Source: Halomonas sp. 54_146
GTDB taxonomy: Bacteria > Pseudomonadota > Gammaproteobacteria > Pseudomonadales > Halomonadaceae
Reading direction: 5' to 3'
NCBI RefSeq assembly: GCF_001507855.1
Contig: NZ_LGEN01000008.1
Coordinates: 44,981 to 108,980 of the forward strand
Length of the DNA stretch: 64,000 nt
A program made the translations under genes and the position numbers. This document shows positions 46,748-55,140 of the stretch, piece by piece (position 1 is the first letter of the stretch; each line of letters starts with the position of its first letter). The notes beneath the pieces were generated by a model. It worked only from the letters and a program-made list of their open reading frames with translations. It ran no database searches and was not told where the DNA came from.

Positions 46748-47517
46748 ATCTTTTCGTCACTTTCTGGGGGACGCTGCTGGATATCCTGCCCATCGCTACG
46801 ATTATTTTCGGCTTCCAATACCTGGTCATTCGCAAGCCCGTAAAGCGCTTGGGGCAAGTGTTGACCGGTTTTTTTATGGTTTGGGTGGGGCTGTCTTTTT
46901 TCCTAGTCGGGCTGGAACAAGCGCTGTTTCCAATGGGTGAGCTAATGGCCGCTCAGCTAACCAATCGTGAGTTTTTGCCTAGCCTAGCAGAGGGTGCCCA
47001 GCGCCATTGGAGCGACTACTACTGGGTATATATCTTTGCCTTTGCTATTGGAGCCAGCACCACCATAGCAGAGCCTTCACTGATTGCAGTGTCGTTAAAG
47101 GCGGGCGAGATTTCCGGCGGCACCATTGACCCGCTGATGCTGCGAATTGCTGTCGCTATCGGCATGGCGTTTGGTATAACGCTGGGTACGTGGCGCATTG
47201 TAATGGGCTGGCCGCTGCAGTGGTTTGTGTTTGCCGCTTACCTGCTGGTGATCGTTCAAACACTGCGTTCGCCGCGCTCTATTATTCCGCTGGCGTTTGA
47301 TTCCGGCGGGGTCACCACCTCGACGATTACCGTGCCGATTATTGCCGCGTTAGGCTTAGGCCTTGCCACAGAAATTCCTGGCCGCAGCCCGATAATGGAT
47401 GGTTTTGGCATGATCGCTCTTGCCTGTTTATTCCCCATTATTACCGTGATGGGTTATGCCCAAATTGCCCAATGGCGGGCTGCGCGACAAAGCGCAGCCA
47501 GAGTCTCTAACCCCTGA
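46744..47517 (+). CDS. DUF1538 membrane protein (second half of pair)
   Basis: 257 aa, about 7 membrane segments. Carries [40 protein letters not shown] and [19 protein letters not shown], each mirroring the preceding gene. The pair probably forms a heterodimer with inverted or parallel repeat symmetry. ATGA overlap with its partner; 30 bp before the PII-like gene. Confidence 0.85.
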   Translation: MNLFVTFWGTLLDILPIATIIFGFQYLVIRKPVKRLGQVLTGFFMVWVGLSFFLVGLEQALFPMGELMAAQLTNREFLPSLAEGAQRHWSDYYWVYIFAFAIGASTTIAEPSLIAVSLKAGEISGGTIDPLMLRIAVAIGMAFGITLGTWRIVMGWPLQWFVFAAYLLVIVQTLRSPRSIIPLAFDSGGVTTSTITVPIIAALGLGLATEIPGRSPIMDGFGMIALACLFPIITVMGYAQIAQWRAARQSAARVSNP

Positions 47518-47547
47518 AAAGCAAGCTACTAGAGAAAGGAGATCACG

Positions 47548-47895
47548 ATGCGCTTCAAACTGATTGTCGCCATGGTGGAAGATGAACTAACCGATGCCAT
47601 TCTGGAAGCCGCTCGCCAGGCAGGCTCTACCGGCGCTACCATCGTTAATAACGCCCGTGGCGAAGGGCTGAATAAAGCCCACGGCTTTTTTGGCATGGAA
47701 ATTACCGCGCAGCGAGATATGCTGCTGTTCTTAGCTGAAGAACACCGCAGCCGACACATTCTTGAAGCGATTGCCCAGGTCGGCGAATTTGACGAAACAC
47801 CGGGTACGGGAATCGCTTTTCAGCTGGATGTCGAAGATGCCGTAGGCATTAAAAATCAGATCAAATCGCTTTCCGAGCAAGCGGATCAATCCTAG
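47548..47895 (+). CDS. PII-family signal protein associated with DUF1538
   Basis: 115 aa with the PII trimer fold pattern: FKLIVAMVEDELTDAILEAARQAGSTGATIVNNARGEG (the GAT-type B-loop region, quoted in part) and a shorter, modified T-loop region (LNKAHGFFGMEITAQRD) lacking the uridylylated Tyr motif RGxxxxYRGxEY of GlnB/GlnK. Strong SD AAAGGAG. Operon position suggests it gates the DUF1538 pair much as GlnK gates AmtB; this is inference. The bound effector (ATP/ADP, bicarbonate, other) cannot be read from sequence. Confidence 0.85.
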   Translation: MRFKLIVAMVEDELTDAILEAARQAGSTGATIVNNARGEGLNKAHGFFGMEITAQRDMLLFLAEEHRSRHILEAIAQVGEFDETPGTGIAFQLDVEDAVGIKNQIKSLSEQADQS

Positions 47896-47932
47896 CTACA
47901 AACACGCTGTATAAGCACGCTAGTCTTGGGTT

Positions 47933-48868
47933 TCAACCCATGCGCCAGCGACGCCACTGGCGCAACAACAAACCGTGCTTGGGCGAGAACAATAGCGCGA
48001 TAAAAAACCAGCTGGTGGCGACCAACACAATGGTGCCGCCAGAGGCCACATCGAGCACCACCGAAAGCCACAGCCCGATGACCGCCGAGCTAACCCCAAC
48101 GCCCACGGAAATCAGCATCATGGTTTTAAAGCGATCAGTGAGCAGATGCGCCGTAGCGCCTGGGGTAATCAGCATCGCCACCACCAAAATGATGCCCACT
48201 GTTTCTAAACTGGCCACGATGGTGAGCGTTAACAGCAAAATCAAACCGTAATGAATCACGCTGGTATTAAACCCCAGCGCCTGGGCCTGCTGTGGGTCAA
48301 AGGCATAAAGCAGCAACGGGCGGTACGCTATCCACACAACCAGCAGAGCAATCACGCTAGCCACCAATGTCAGCAACAGCGCCGATTGCTGAACCCCCAG
48401 CACATTGCCGAATAAAATGTGCATCAGATGGGTGCTAGAGGCAATTTTGCTGATAATCACAATACCCAGCGCAAAAGCGCCGGTGAACATCAAGCCCATG
48501 GCCGCATCGGATTTAATGCGCGTATGGCGCTCGATAGCGCCAATGCCCACCGAGGTCAACGCGCCGGTAATAAACGCGCCTATAAAAAAGGGCCAGCCTA
48601 ATAAATAGGCAATGGCCACCCCCGGCAACACCGCGTGGGAAATCGCATCGCCCAGCAGCGACCAGCGTTTAAGCACCACGTAGCAGGATAAAATGCCGCA
48701 AATTGCGCCCACCAGCACCGAGGTCAATAACGCCCGCTGCATAAAAGCGTATTGAAAAGCATCCGAAATACTGCCGGGCAGCAAGTTCACGAGCACCATA
48801 AGAGCTGCAATAAGCCAACCCACCAAGGCATCGCCAAACAGGCTGAGTGCCGCCGTTATATCTGCCAC
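47933..48868 (-). CDS. mntB: Metal ABC transporter permease, manganese/zinc type
   Basis: 311 aa, ABC-3 family with 8-9 membrane segments. AFMQRALLTSVLVGAICGIL, LGDAISHAVLPGVAIAYLLG and TPGATAHLLTDRF are family signatures. Starts at GTG with AAGGGG upstream, 5 bp after the ATPase gene stop. Third gene of a leftward substrate-binding/ATPase/permease operon. Manganese specificity is inferred from the binding protein ligands and adjacent mntR; zinc or iron is possible. Confidence 0.9.
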   Translation of the reverse strand: MADITAALSLFGDALVGWLIAALMVLVNLLPGSISDAFQYAFMQRALLTSVLVGAICGILSCYVVLKRWSLLGDAISHAVLPGVAIAYLLGWPFFIGAFITGALTSVGIGAIERHTRIKSDAAMGLMFTGAFALGIVIISKIASSTHLMHILFGNVLGVQQSALLLTLVASVIALLVVWIAYRPLLLYAFDPQQAQALGFNTSVIHYGLILLLTLTIVASLETVGIILVVAMLITPGATAHLLTDRFKTMMLISVGVGVSSAVIGLWLSVVLDVASGGTIVLVATSWFFIALLFSPKHGLLLRQWRRWRMG

Positions 48869-48873
48869 TTCGC

Positions 48874-49719
48874 TTACCCCTTGGCTGCCATAAAGGAAGA
48901 TGCTTGTGCTGCTCGCAGGTCGTTCGCCGACTGTTCGATTGAGCTCACCGCCAGCTCAGCCAATTTGGCATCATTGAGCATTTCATCGGGCGTTCCCACG
49001 CCGCGGATAAAGCGATTAATGAGCACAACGTGGTCCACATAGCGGCGAGCACCGGGCATATCGTGAGTCACCATGATTACCGTGCGCCCTGCTTCGCGCT
49101 CCCGGGCAAGTACGTCTAGAATCAATCGCTCACTGGGCGGGTCAACGCCCGCCAGCGGCTCATCAAGCAGTAAGATATTGGCCTGCTGCGCCAGCGTGCG
49201 CGCAAGTAACACGCGCTTTTTCTGCCCACCGGAAAGCGCACCAATGGGGCGCTCAGCCAGTTCAAGCATATCTACCGCCCGCAATGCCTCACGGACAGCC
49301 CCGCCATGGCGGGGATCATACCAACGTGAAGGAAGCAGACGACGCCACAACGGATCATCGCGCATATGCCCATAGCGGCCACCCATGACGGTCTCCCAAA
49401 CCGAGACAGGGAAATCCCACTCAATCGCTTCGCGCTGAGCCATATAAGCGATATGCCCCGCTTTACGGTGGCTTGCAATCGGCTCACCAAATGCCTGCAC
49501 ACGCCCGCGCAGCGGCTTCATGCTACCGGTAAGCACATGAAAAAGCGTGGATTTTCCCGCCCCGTTGGGGCCTACAATAGCGGTCCATTTACCCGCCGGG
49601 AACTGCAGGTTGATGTCTTCCAAGACGGGCTGACGTTGATAGGCCGCATAGAGACTTTGTATCTCAATCGCCACATTATCTTTACTTAGCATCGTTGCAC
49701 GGTGTTTACTTGCCATCAT
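48874..49719 (-). CDS. mntA: Metal ABC transporter ATPase
   Basis: 281 aa. Walker A GPNGAGKSTLF, signature LSGGQKKRVLLARTL, Walker B ILLLDEPLAGVD and the H-loop MVTHD are all present. ATG start 3 bp after the binding-protein stop, with a second adjacent ATG. Energises import by the MntB-type permease. Confidence 0.92.
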   Translation of the reverse strand: MMASKHRATMLSKDNVAIEIQSLYAAYQRQPVLEDINLQFPAGKWTAIVGPNGAGKSTLFHVLTGSMKPLRGRVQAFGEPIASHRKAGHIAYMAQREAIEWDFPVSVWETVMGGRYGHMRDDPLWRRLLPSRWYDPRHGGAVREALRAVDMLELAERPIGALSGGQKKRVLLARTLAQQANILLLDEPLAGVDPPSERLILDVLAREREAGRTVIMVTHDMPGARRYVDHVVLINRFIRGVGTPDEMLNDAKLAELAVSSIEQSANDLRAAQASSFMAAKG

Positions 49720-49722
49720 TGC

Positions 49723-50658
49723 TTACTCGGCGGCCAACGTTTGGCGCAATAGCTCAACGTTGTGGCGCATCATCGTAAAATAATCACCTGCTTCCCCACC
49801 TGGCTCACTCAGTGAGTCAACGTATAAAGGCCCGGCTACTTTCACGCCGGTATCACGCGCTAAGCTCGATACATGACGGTCAGAAATAGTGCTTTCCCAA
49901 AATAATGCAGCGGGTTGGCGCTCATTAATCATATCCACCACGCGCATGAGCTGGCGGGGGGAACCTTCGGTTTCAGCGTTGTTGCCCCAAATGCCATCGT
50001 GCTCAAAGCCGTAAGCATCCGAAAAATACAGAAAAGCGGCTTCGCTGCTTAGCAGCACGCGGCGCTCTTTAGAAATACTGCTTAAACGCTCTTGAAGCTC
50101 TTTGTGCAACGCGTTGAGCTGCTCGGTAAGTTCGCCAGCACGAGCCTGAAAACGCTCGGTTTCCTGCGGCAACGCCTTGGCCAGCTCAGCAGCGATAACA
50201 TCAACATAAGCGGCCGCTGCGCGTGGGTCCATCCATAGGTGAGGGTCGGTATCGCCGGCTAAATCGCCGGTCACAATGGATTGAGTAGGGTAACCCGAAG
50301 CTTCCGCTACTGGCACTAAGGACGCGCCGTTTACCATCGTCGCTTCAACCTGAGGCATCCACTGCTCTAACTGGTAGCCGTTATAAAAAACGACATCTGC
50401 CGTTTCTAATGCAGCAAAGTTGCTAGGGGTTAATTCCCACTCGTGCACTTCGGCACCAACAGGCGTCAACACTGAAACGTTGGCGTCTTCACCGGCTACC
50501 CGAGCCACTAAATCACCCAGTACAGAAAAAGTCACTGCGACATTTAAAGGAGACGGTGCAATGTCCTCCTCCTGAGCATTCGCCATTGCAGCGCCCAGCC
50601 ACAGCGGTAGGCTCAAGATCATACACATGGTGCGCTTGCAAATGGCGCGCTGGTTCAT
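49723..50658 (-). CDS. mntC: Manganese-type metal ABC transporter binding protein
   Basis: 311 aa with a signal peptide ending near AMANAQE. Cluster A-I binding protein. Ligand-bearing segments are EVHEWELTP (His), DTDPHLWMDP (His), SSEAAFLYFSDAYG (Glu) and WESTISDRH (Asp). The His-His-Glu-Asp set is typical of Mn/Fe binders such as PsaA; zinc proteins have a third His and a His-rich loop, which is absent. Periplasmic. First gene of the operon, divergent from mntR. Confidence 0.92.
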   Translation of the reverse strand: MNQRAICKRTMCMILSLPLWLGAAMANAQEEDIAPSPLNVAVTFSVLGDLVARVAGEDANVSVLTPVGAEVHEWELTPSNFAALETADVVFYNGYQLEQWMPQVEATMVNGASLVPVAEASGYPTQSIVTGDLAGDTDPHLWMDPRAAAAYVDVIAAELAKALPQETERFQARAGELTEQLNALHKELQERLSSISKERRVLLSSEAAFLYFSDAYGFEHDGIWGNNAETEGSPRQLMRVVDMINERQPAALFWESTISDRHVSSLARDTGVKVAGPLYVDSLSEPGGEAGDYFTMMRHNVELLRQTLAAE

Positions 50659-50737
50659 TATTACTCTCCTGGCATGTCCTTAGACGCGTTACCTATAGGC
50701 AGACTGTAGCTCAACAAGAAAGCATTGTGCAAATAGT

Positions 50738-50751
50738 TTAGCCTTGGCTAA
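50738..50751. promoter_or_regulatory. Candidate MntR operator
   Basis: Palindrome TTAGCC-TT-GGCTAA inside the mntC/mntR divergent spacer, flanked by TGCAAATAG and TTGCAT elements (TTGCATAAAATGATTGCA at 50757-50774 is a second imperfect inverted repeat). Position overlapping both promoters fits repression by Mn-MntR. It does not match the E. coli MntR box closely, so the assignment is by context. Confidence 0.5.
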
Positions 50752-50845
50752 GAATGTTGCATAAAATGATTGCACCCAAGAAATGTCGCGCAAAAATAGG
50801 TTACTATCCAATCATTGTTACCACTGCCTCCGATATAATTCGCCA

Positions 50846-51322
50846 ATGACTGATGACAACCCACGCATTTCATTACCTACCGCCAGCATTCCTGGAGACG
50901 CGCTGCCGCCTGTTGAGCAGCACGCCCAGCAATATGCAACGGTGCGTAATGCCCACGAAACCGAGCTAATTGAAGACTACGTTGAGTTAATCGGTGATTT
51001 ACTCAAGCACCGCGGTGAAGCGCGCGCAGCGGATATTGCCAACCGCATGGCCGTCAGCCAAGCGACGGTTTCAAAAATGATCCGCCGCCTGAACGAGCTA
51101 GAGTTAGTCACTAGCAAGCCCTACCGCTCGCTGTTTCTAACCGAAGCAGGCCAGAAAATGGCCGAGACATCGCGCGCGCGCCACGATATCGTGCTGCACT
51201 TTTTACGCGCCCTTGGCGTTAACGATGCCACCGCGCGTATTGACGCCGAAGGTATGGAACACCACGTTAGCGACGAAACGCTTGCTACTATGCAGCGCTT
51301 TACCGAACAGCAGCTTCGCTAA
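50846..51322 (+). CDS. mntR: Manganese-responsive regulator MntR
   Basis: 158-aa DtxR-family repressor. Winged helix HRGEARAADIANRMAVSQATVSKMIRRL followed by the dimerisation/metal domain with DAEGMEHHVSDETL (metal ligands Glu, His, His). The track begins 21 residues earlier without an RBS; the ATG at 50846 is used. Divergent from the mntCAB-type operon that it presumably represses when Mn is sufficient. Confidence 0.93.
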   Translation: MTDDNPRISLPTASIPGDALPPVEQHAQQYATVRNAHETELIEDYVELIGDLLKHRGEARAADIANRMAVSQATVSKMIRRLNELELVTSKPYRSLFLTEAGQKMAETSRARHDIVLHFLRALGVNDATARIDAEGMEHHVSDETLATMQRFTEQQLR

Positions 51323-51344
51323 ACGGGTGTTTTAACACCCGTTT
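51321..51344 (+). terminator. Terminator after mntR
   Basis: Perfect 9-bp stem AAACGGGTG, TTTTAA loop, CACCCGTTT; overlaps the mntR stop. Confidence 0.85.
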
Positions 51345-51844
51345 CAGCTCTCGTTTTCTCCTTATTTTAATCACTATGTTTTAACCACTGTCTTGTTAAT
51401 CACTGGCTTGTTAATCACTGGCTTAACCGCCCGTGATTCTGCAACCGCAGCTCTGCGCCTTTGGTTCTACACCCGCTGCTCTGTACTCGTGACTCTGCGC
51501 CCATTGTCTTGTACTCACAGCCAACATAACCAGCGTGTCTATTTTTTATTATTGATTTTATATTTTTTAAAAATATCGATAATTTTTACTTTTCTAGCCT
51601 CTAGATTCGCATTCATGACTAAACATCTAATCAGAAAACTAATAACAATACATTAATAGGCAACTTAAACTTTTCTTATATTTCTAATTTAGATTTTAAA
51701 ATTGATACAAATCAAAGAACATGGCTAGCATATAGCTCTAGCATGTCCACCTCGATGCTTCGGTAAACTTAAAATTTTAATTATCCTAGCTAACTTAGCT
51801 ACATTAATTATTAAAACAATTCCATTTTTAGCCTATAGAGAGTC
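51345..51844. other. AT-rich spacer with tandem repeats
   Basis: 500 bp without a supported gene. It begins with a perfect 15-bp duplication CTTGTTAATCACTGG at 51392-51421, preceded by a diverged third copy, then imperfect CTCTG/TGCGCC reiterations. From about 51535 to 51840 the sequence becomes very AT-rich, unlike the rest of the window, suggesting an upstream regulatory/H-NS-like region or imported sequence. The 87-aa ORF at 51393 reads through the repeats and is not accepted. Confidence 0.6.
51392..51421. repeat. Perfect 15-bp tandem duplication
   Basis: CTTGTTAATCACTGG twice in direct succession. Confidence 0.92.
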
Positions 51845-52381
51845 ATGTTCATGGACAATTTAACAGCACTAAACTTCTTACCACAGGAGCAGCTTAATTT
51901 AGCCCACTCACACGAATCAAATGAGCTTAATCGCTACCAGTGGCTAGCGCTCAGCTTCTTACCTTTTGACCCATCGGTCAGCCAGTTAATGAGCGCTATG
52001 AGCATGGAATGCGTATACCGTCTCAGCAATTTGAAAGAAGTTGCGGGGCGTATGGAGCTTGATGCCTGCGTTAAAGCCCCCTCGCCCCGTGAAACGCCTT
52101 CCCTCAGCAAGAACAGCCCACATTTTTTTGTGGTACATGAAGTCATGGGGCAACAAATTCTTATGCGAGCCGAAGAAGCCTCTGAAGCTACGTGTACATT
52201 TTTTAGCTGGCTACTAGAAACTAACGCCACGCCCGAACTGCACCAATTGTTATCCACCTTTGTAAAGCAAAAGAATAATGAGCATCGCGTGCTTCAAGAA
52301 TGCCGTGAACAGTGGAGAATGAAACCCACTGGTCAAGCACTTTATAAAACCAAGCAGGCAACGCATAATCGTGTGCACTAG
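51845..52381 (+). CDS. Uncharacterised protein, possibly all-helical
   Basis: 178 aa, soluble, no signal peptide or membrane segment. Segments FFVVHEVMGQQILMRAEEAS and LHQLLSTFVKQKNNEHRVLQE have amphipathic helices with regularly placed His/Glu, which could suggest a ferritin-like or other four-helix bundle, but no canonical ExxH pair was confirmed. The ATG at 51845 follows AGAGAG; a second ATG two codons later is equally possible. It is preceded by an unusually AT-rich 300-bp region. Confidence 0.6.
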   Translation: MFMDNLTALNFLPQEQLNLAHSHESNELNRYQWLALSFLPFDPSVSQLMSAMSMECVYRLSNLKEVAGRMELDACVKAPSPRETPSLSKNSPHFFVVHEVMGQQILMRAEEASEATCTFFSWLLETNATPELHQLLSTFVKQKNNEHRVLQECREQWRMKPTGQALYKTKQATHNRVH

Positions 52382-52559
52382 CAGGAAGTGTGAGACTCAG
52401 TTAAGCTGACAGCATCAGGGTTAACGTATTGTTATACATCAACGTAATGGCTCTACTCATCAGTACAGTATTTATATAAGCTTATGCTCTTTTAATAAAA
52501 AAGCCGACGATCTTAATATAGGCAAATAAACATCAATATTGCATACGCAGGTATTGCCA

Positions 52560-54293
52560 ATGTCCTTCTCTGCCCAGCACCAAAACCCCTCTGCGAACGT
52601 CATTCGCTCACTGCTCAAGCATAAGCATGAGTTGTCTGTCTACGCCAAGGATATGCCTTACGCTTTAAAAGCAGAAGTGGCAGGCCTGAACGTAGATACC
52701 GGGCACATGGTACTGGAGCTGGAATACGCAGGGTCGGACATCGAGCGGTACCTGGCCACTGGCGGCGTGAGTTTTGATTTAGAGGCACTTAAAGGTACAC
52801 AAACCATTGAGCGTGAGACCTACAGCCTCAACAACGTTGCTGCCAAACTCATCAAAACAGACAGTATGCTGTATCAACTGGAATGCCAGCTTCCAGAATC
52901 TGTTTTCGTCAAAGAGAGCCGTGGCGCTGTTCGCATCCCGTTTATCCTTGGCATGCAGTCTCGCGTTAGCCTCGAAGTCTACCTGCATGAACTTAACGTG
53001 CCGGGCAGGCTGCGCAACCTGTCTATCGGCGGGTGCATGGTCGATATTGATCTGGCAGAAAGCGTTGCGATCAGCGCAGGGCAGCCAATCCCCGGTGTAA
53101 TGCTTGAATTCCCCAACGGAGAAAGCTTCTTTTCCGAAGGCAAAGTCCGCCACATACGCCCCTTGGGTAACCAAGGCTACGCCGCCGTGGGTATCCAGTT
53201 CATCAATCTATCAACGTCTCAGACAGAGACGTTATTTCAGTTCGTCAACGAAGCTGAAAGAGAAGCCGCCTATCGTGCAGGCACTAACGACAAACTGGTT
53301 AATCACTCTTTACTGTTCATTCCTGGTGTCAAAGAGAAGAAGATTTTGCAGCGAGAAGCCCTAGAACGTGAGAAGCGCGCCCGCCAACCACCCATGGAAC
53401 GCGGCGTAATGGATGTGGCTCATCAGCTTCAAGTGGGGCTGATGTATATAAAAAGCCGCCATCTGTTTCCTCACGAGATTTTTTACGATTGTGTCGATAC
53501 CCTGCGCTATCTGGTGGAGCAAGACCGCAAAGCGTTTCTATACGCCCTGGCATTCCTTCGCGAAGAACCGGACTGGGTCAGGCTTGCTGTTCAGGTCGCG
53601 GGGCTGTTGACCGACATGCTTTTGTCCCGCGACCCACACAACCCGCAAGTGCGTGAAGCGGTTTTTGGTGCCTTGCTGCACACCATGGGCAAACCACTGC
53701 TGATCAGCGCAGAGCTACCATCGCTGAAAGTCAATATGAACCCGGCACAGAAAGCCATCCTCCGAGGCCATGTGGCAGCCTTGCGCAACAAGCTCGATGA
53801 ATTAGGCTGGACACCTAGCCCCACTTGCCGTGAAGTGCTTGAAAATGCTAACGAACGGTTAGACGGCTCAGGCTACCCAACGGGTAAAAGCGGCCGGCAG
53901 CTAACCGAACTAATTCGCCTTGTGGCGGTGATTAAAGCGGTCAACAAACTGCTGCATTCACGCAATGGATTACCCCCACGCTCGCCGCTCGATGCCTACC
54001 GCACCATACATGAGGCAGACACGGCCTATGACAAAACCATTTTGGTTGAATACATGCAGGCGTATGGCCTTTACCCAATCGGGAGCCTGGCCAAATTCTC
54101 TGGCGGCTTCCTTGCTTGGGTCGTGGATATCAATGGCAAAGGTATGCCGATACAGGTTCACATCGTCAAAAACCTGCGTTTTCCTGACACCAATATCAGC
54201 AGCGTCATTACCGAAAACGATTTATCCCAGCTAGGCAAGCTAGAAGGCATCGTCAACCCTTCTGATTACGGGGTAAAAATGCTGAAAATTTAA
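52560..54293 (+). CDS. PilZ-domain protein with degenerate HD-GYP domain
   Basis: 577 aa. N-terminal YcgR-like region (about 20-115), PilZ domain with the c-di-GMP motifs RGAVR and NLSIGGC (about 120-245), then an HD-GYP-like domain (about 285-480). In that domain ERLDGSGYPTGKSGRQL keeps the GYP motif, but the HD pair reads HTMGK, so phosphodiesterase activity is doubtful. It probably senses c-di-GMP and signals through protein contacts. The track starts at a TTG; the ATG at 52560 is preferred. Likely cytoplasmic. Confidence 0.85.
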   Translation: MSFSAQHQNPSANVIRSLLKHKHELSVYAKDMPYALKAEVAGLNVDTGHMVLELEYAGSDIERYLATGGVSFDLEALKGTQTIERETYSLNNVAAKLIKTDSMLYQLECQLPESVFVKESRGAVRIPFILGMQSRVSLEVYLHELNVPGRLRNLSIGGCMVDIDLAESVAISAGQPIPGVMLEFPNGESFFSEGKVRHIRPLGNQGYAAVGIQFINLSTSQTETLFQFVNEAEREAAYRAGTNDKLVNHSLLFIPGVKEKKILQREALEREKRARQPPMERGVMDVAHQLQVGLMYIKSRHLFPHEIFYDCVDTLRYLVEQDRKAFLYALAFLREEPDWVRLAVQVAGLLTDMLLSRDPHNPQVREAVFGALLHTMGKPLLISAELPSLKVNMNPAQKAILRGHVAALRNKLDELGWTPSPTCREVLENANERLDGSGYPTGKSGRQLTELIRLVAVIKAVNKLLHSRNGLPPRSPLDAYRTIHEADTAYDKTILVEYMQAYGLYPIGSLAKFSGGFLAWVVDINGKGMPIQVHIVKNLRFPDTNISSVITENDLSQLGKLEGIVNPSDYGVKMLKI

Positions 54294-54388
54294 GCATCTT
54301 CGTCGACAAGCACTAACCGCCTGCGCAGGCTGCATAAATTAAGAGTAAATTAGTTGCCTATAAATCTGCCTAAAATCTGCCTTTAGCG

Positions 54389-54892
54389 TTACTTAACTTC
54401 CAATTTACGCCGCAACGCCTGCTTAGCTTTCGAGAGAGTGATGGTCAGTATGCCATCCTCAAATTTGGCATCTGCATGTTGCGTATCCACCCCTACCGGC
54501 AAAGCAATAGCGCGGGAAAACGAACCCTGCCATATTTCCGAATGAAAATATTCATCCTTTTTTTCTTCGGTTTTGCCAGAACGTTGACCTTTCAGTATCA
54601 CCGCTTGCTCGGTTACCTCAATGTCTAGCTCTTTACGATCGACCCCTGGCAATTCAGCGCGCACAACAATGTCCTTTTCGCGGTCGATAATGTCCACTTT
54701 AGGAAATTGTTGGCCGAAAAAACCTAGCCGTTCTTTCATCACATCGTCTTTGAAGAAAGGCTTCATCCAGCTACGCTCAAAGAACCCTTCAAGCATACGG
54801 TCAAACTCCTCCAAGGGGCTGAGCGATTGCTTGTTTGCTGAGTTACTGACTCCCTGATCAACCACGATATCTTTAGCCGAATTTTTTCCCAT
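54389..54892 (-). CDS. Small heat-shock protein, Hsp20 family
   Basis: 167 aa. Alpha-crystallin domain from about residue 60: FPKVDIIDREKDIVVRAELPG, VDRKELDIEV and DGILTITLSKA. C-terminal tail ends in KLEVK without the IxI-type anchor of IbpA. The ATG at 54892 follows AGGAG; the track start 17 residues upstream lacks an RBS. Functions as an ATP-independent holdase. No clear sigma-32 promoter was identified upstream. Confidence 0.93.
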   Translation of the reverse strand: MGKNSAKDIVVDQGVSNSANKQSLSPLEEFDRMLEGFFERSWMKPFFKDDVMKERLGFFGQQFPKVDIIDREKDIVVRAELPGVDRKELDIEVTEQAVILKGQRSGKTEEKKDEYFHSEIWQGSFSRAIALPVGVDTQHADAKFEDGILTITLSKAKQALRRKLEVK

Positions 54893-55140
54893 GATAATAC
54901 TCCTGTACTCATTGACACTATTTAAGTAATAGCCCTTTTCCATTCTTTAACTTAACTAGTTATAGCGCATCCCTTATCGATGGAAAGATGATTAAAACAA
55001 TCAAAAAGGAGTATTTTTTTAAAAAATTGATGTAGAACAATTAAGTGCCGCTTGATAATTTTTCATTAAAATTAGAAATTATGACCTCGCCTACGGCACC
55101 TGCCACGTTAATAAACGCCATGCCCCGGACGGAGCTCACC

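Noticed and set aside
51393-51656. 87-aa ORF after mntR
   Set aside because: It is produced by the 15-bp tandem repeats and runs into AT-rich non-coding DNA; no SD or homology.
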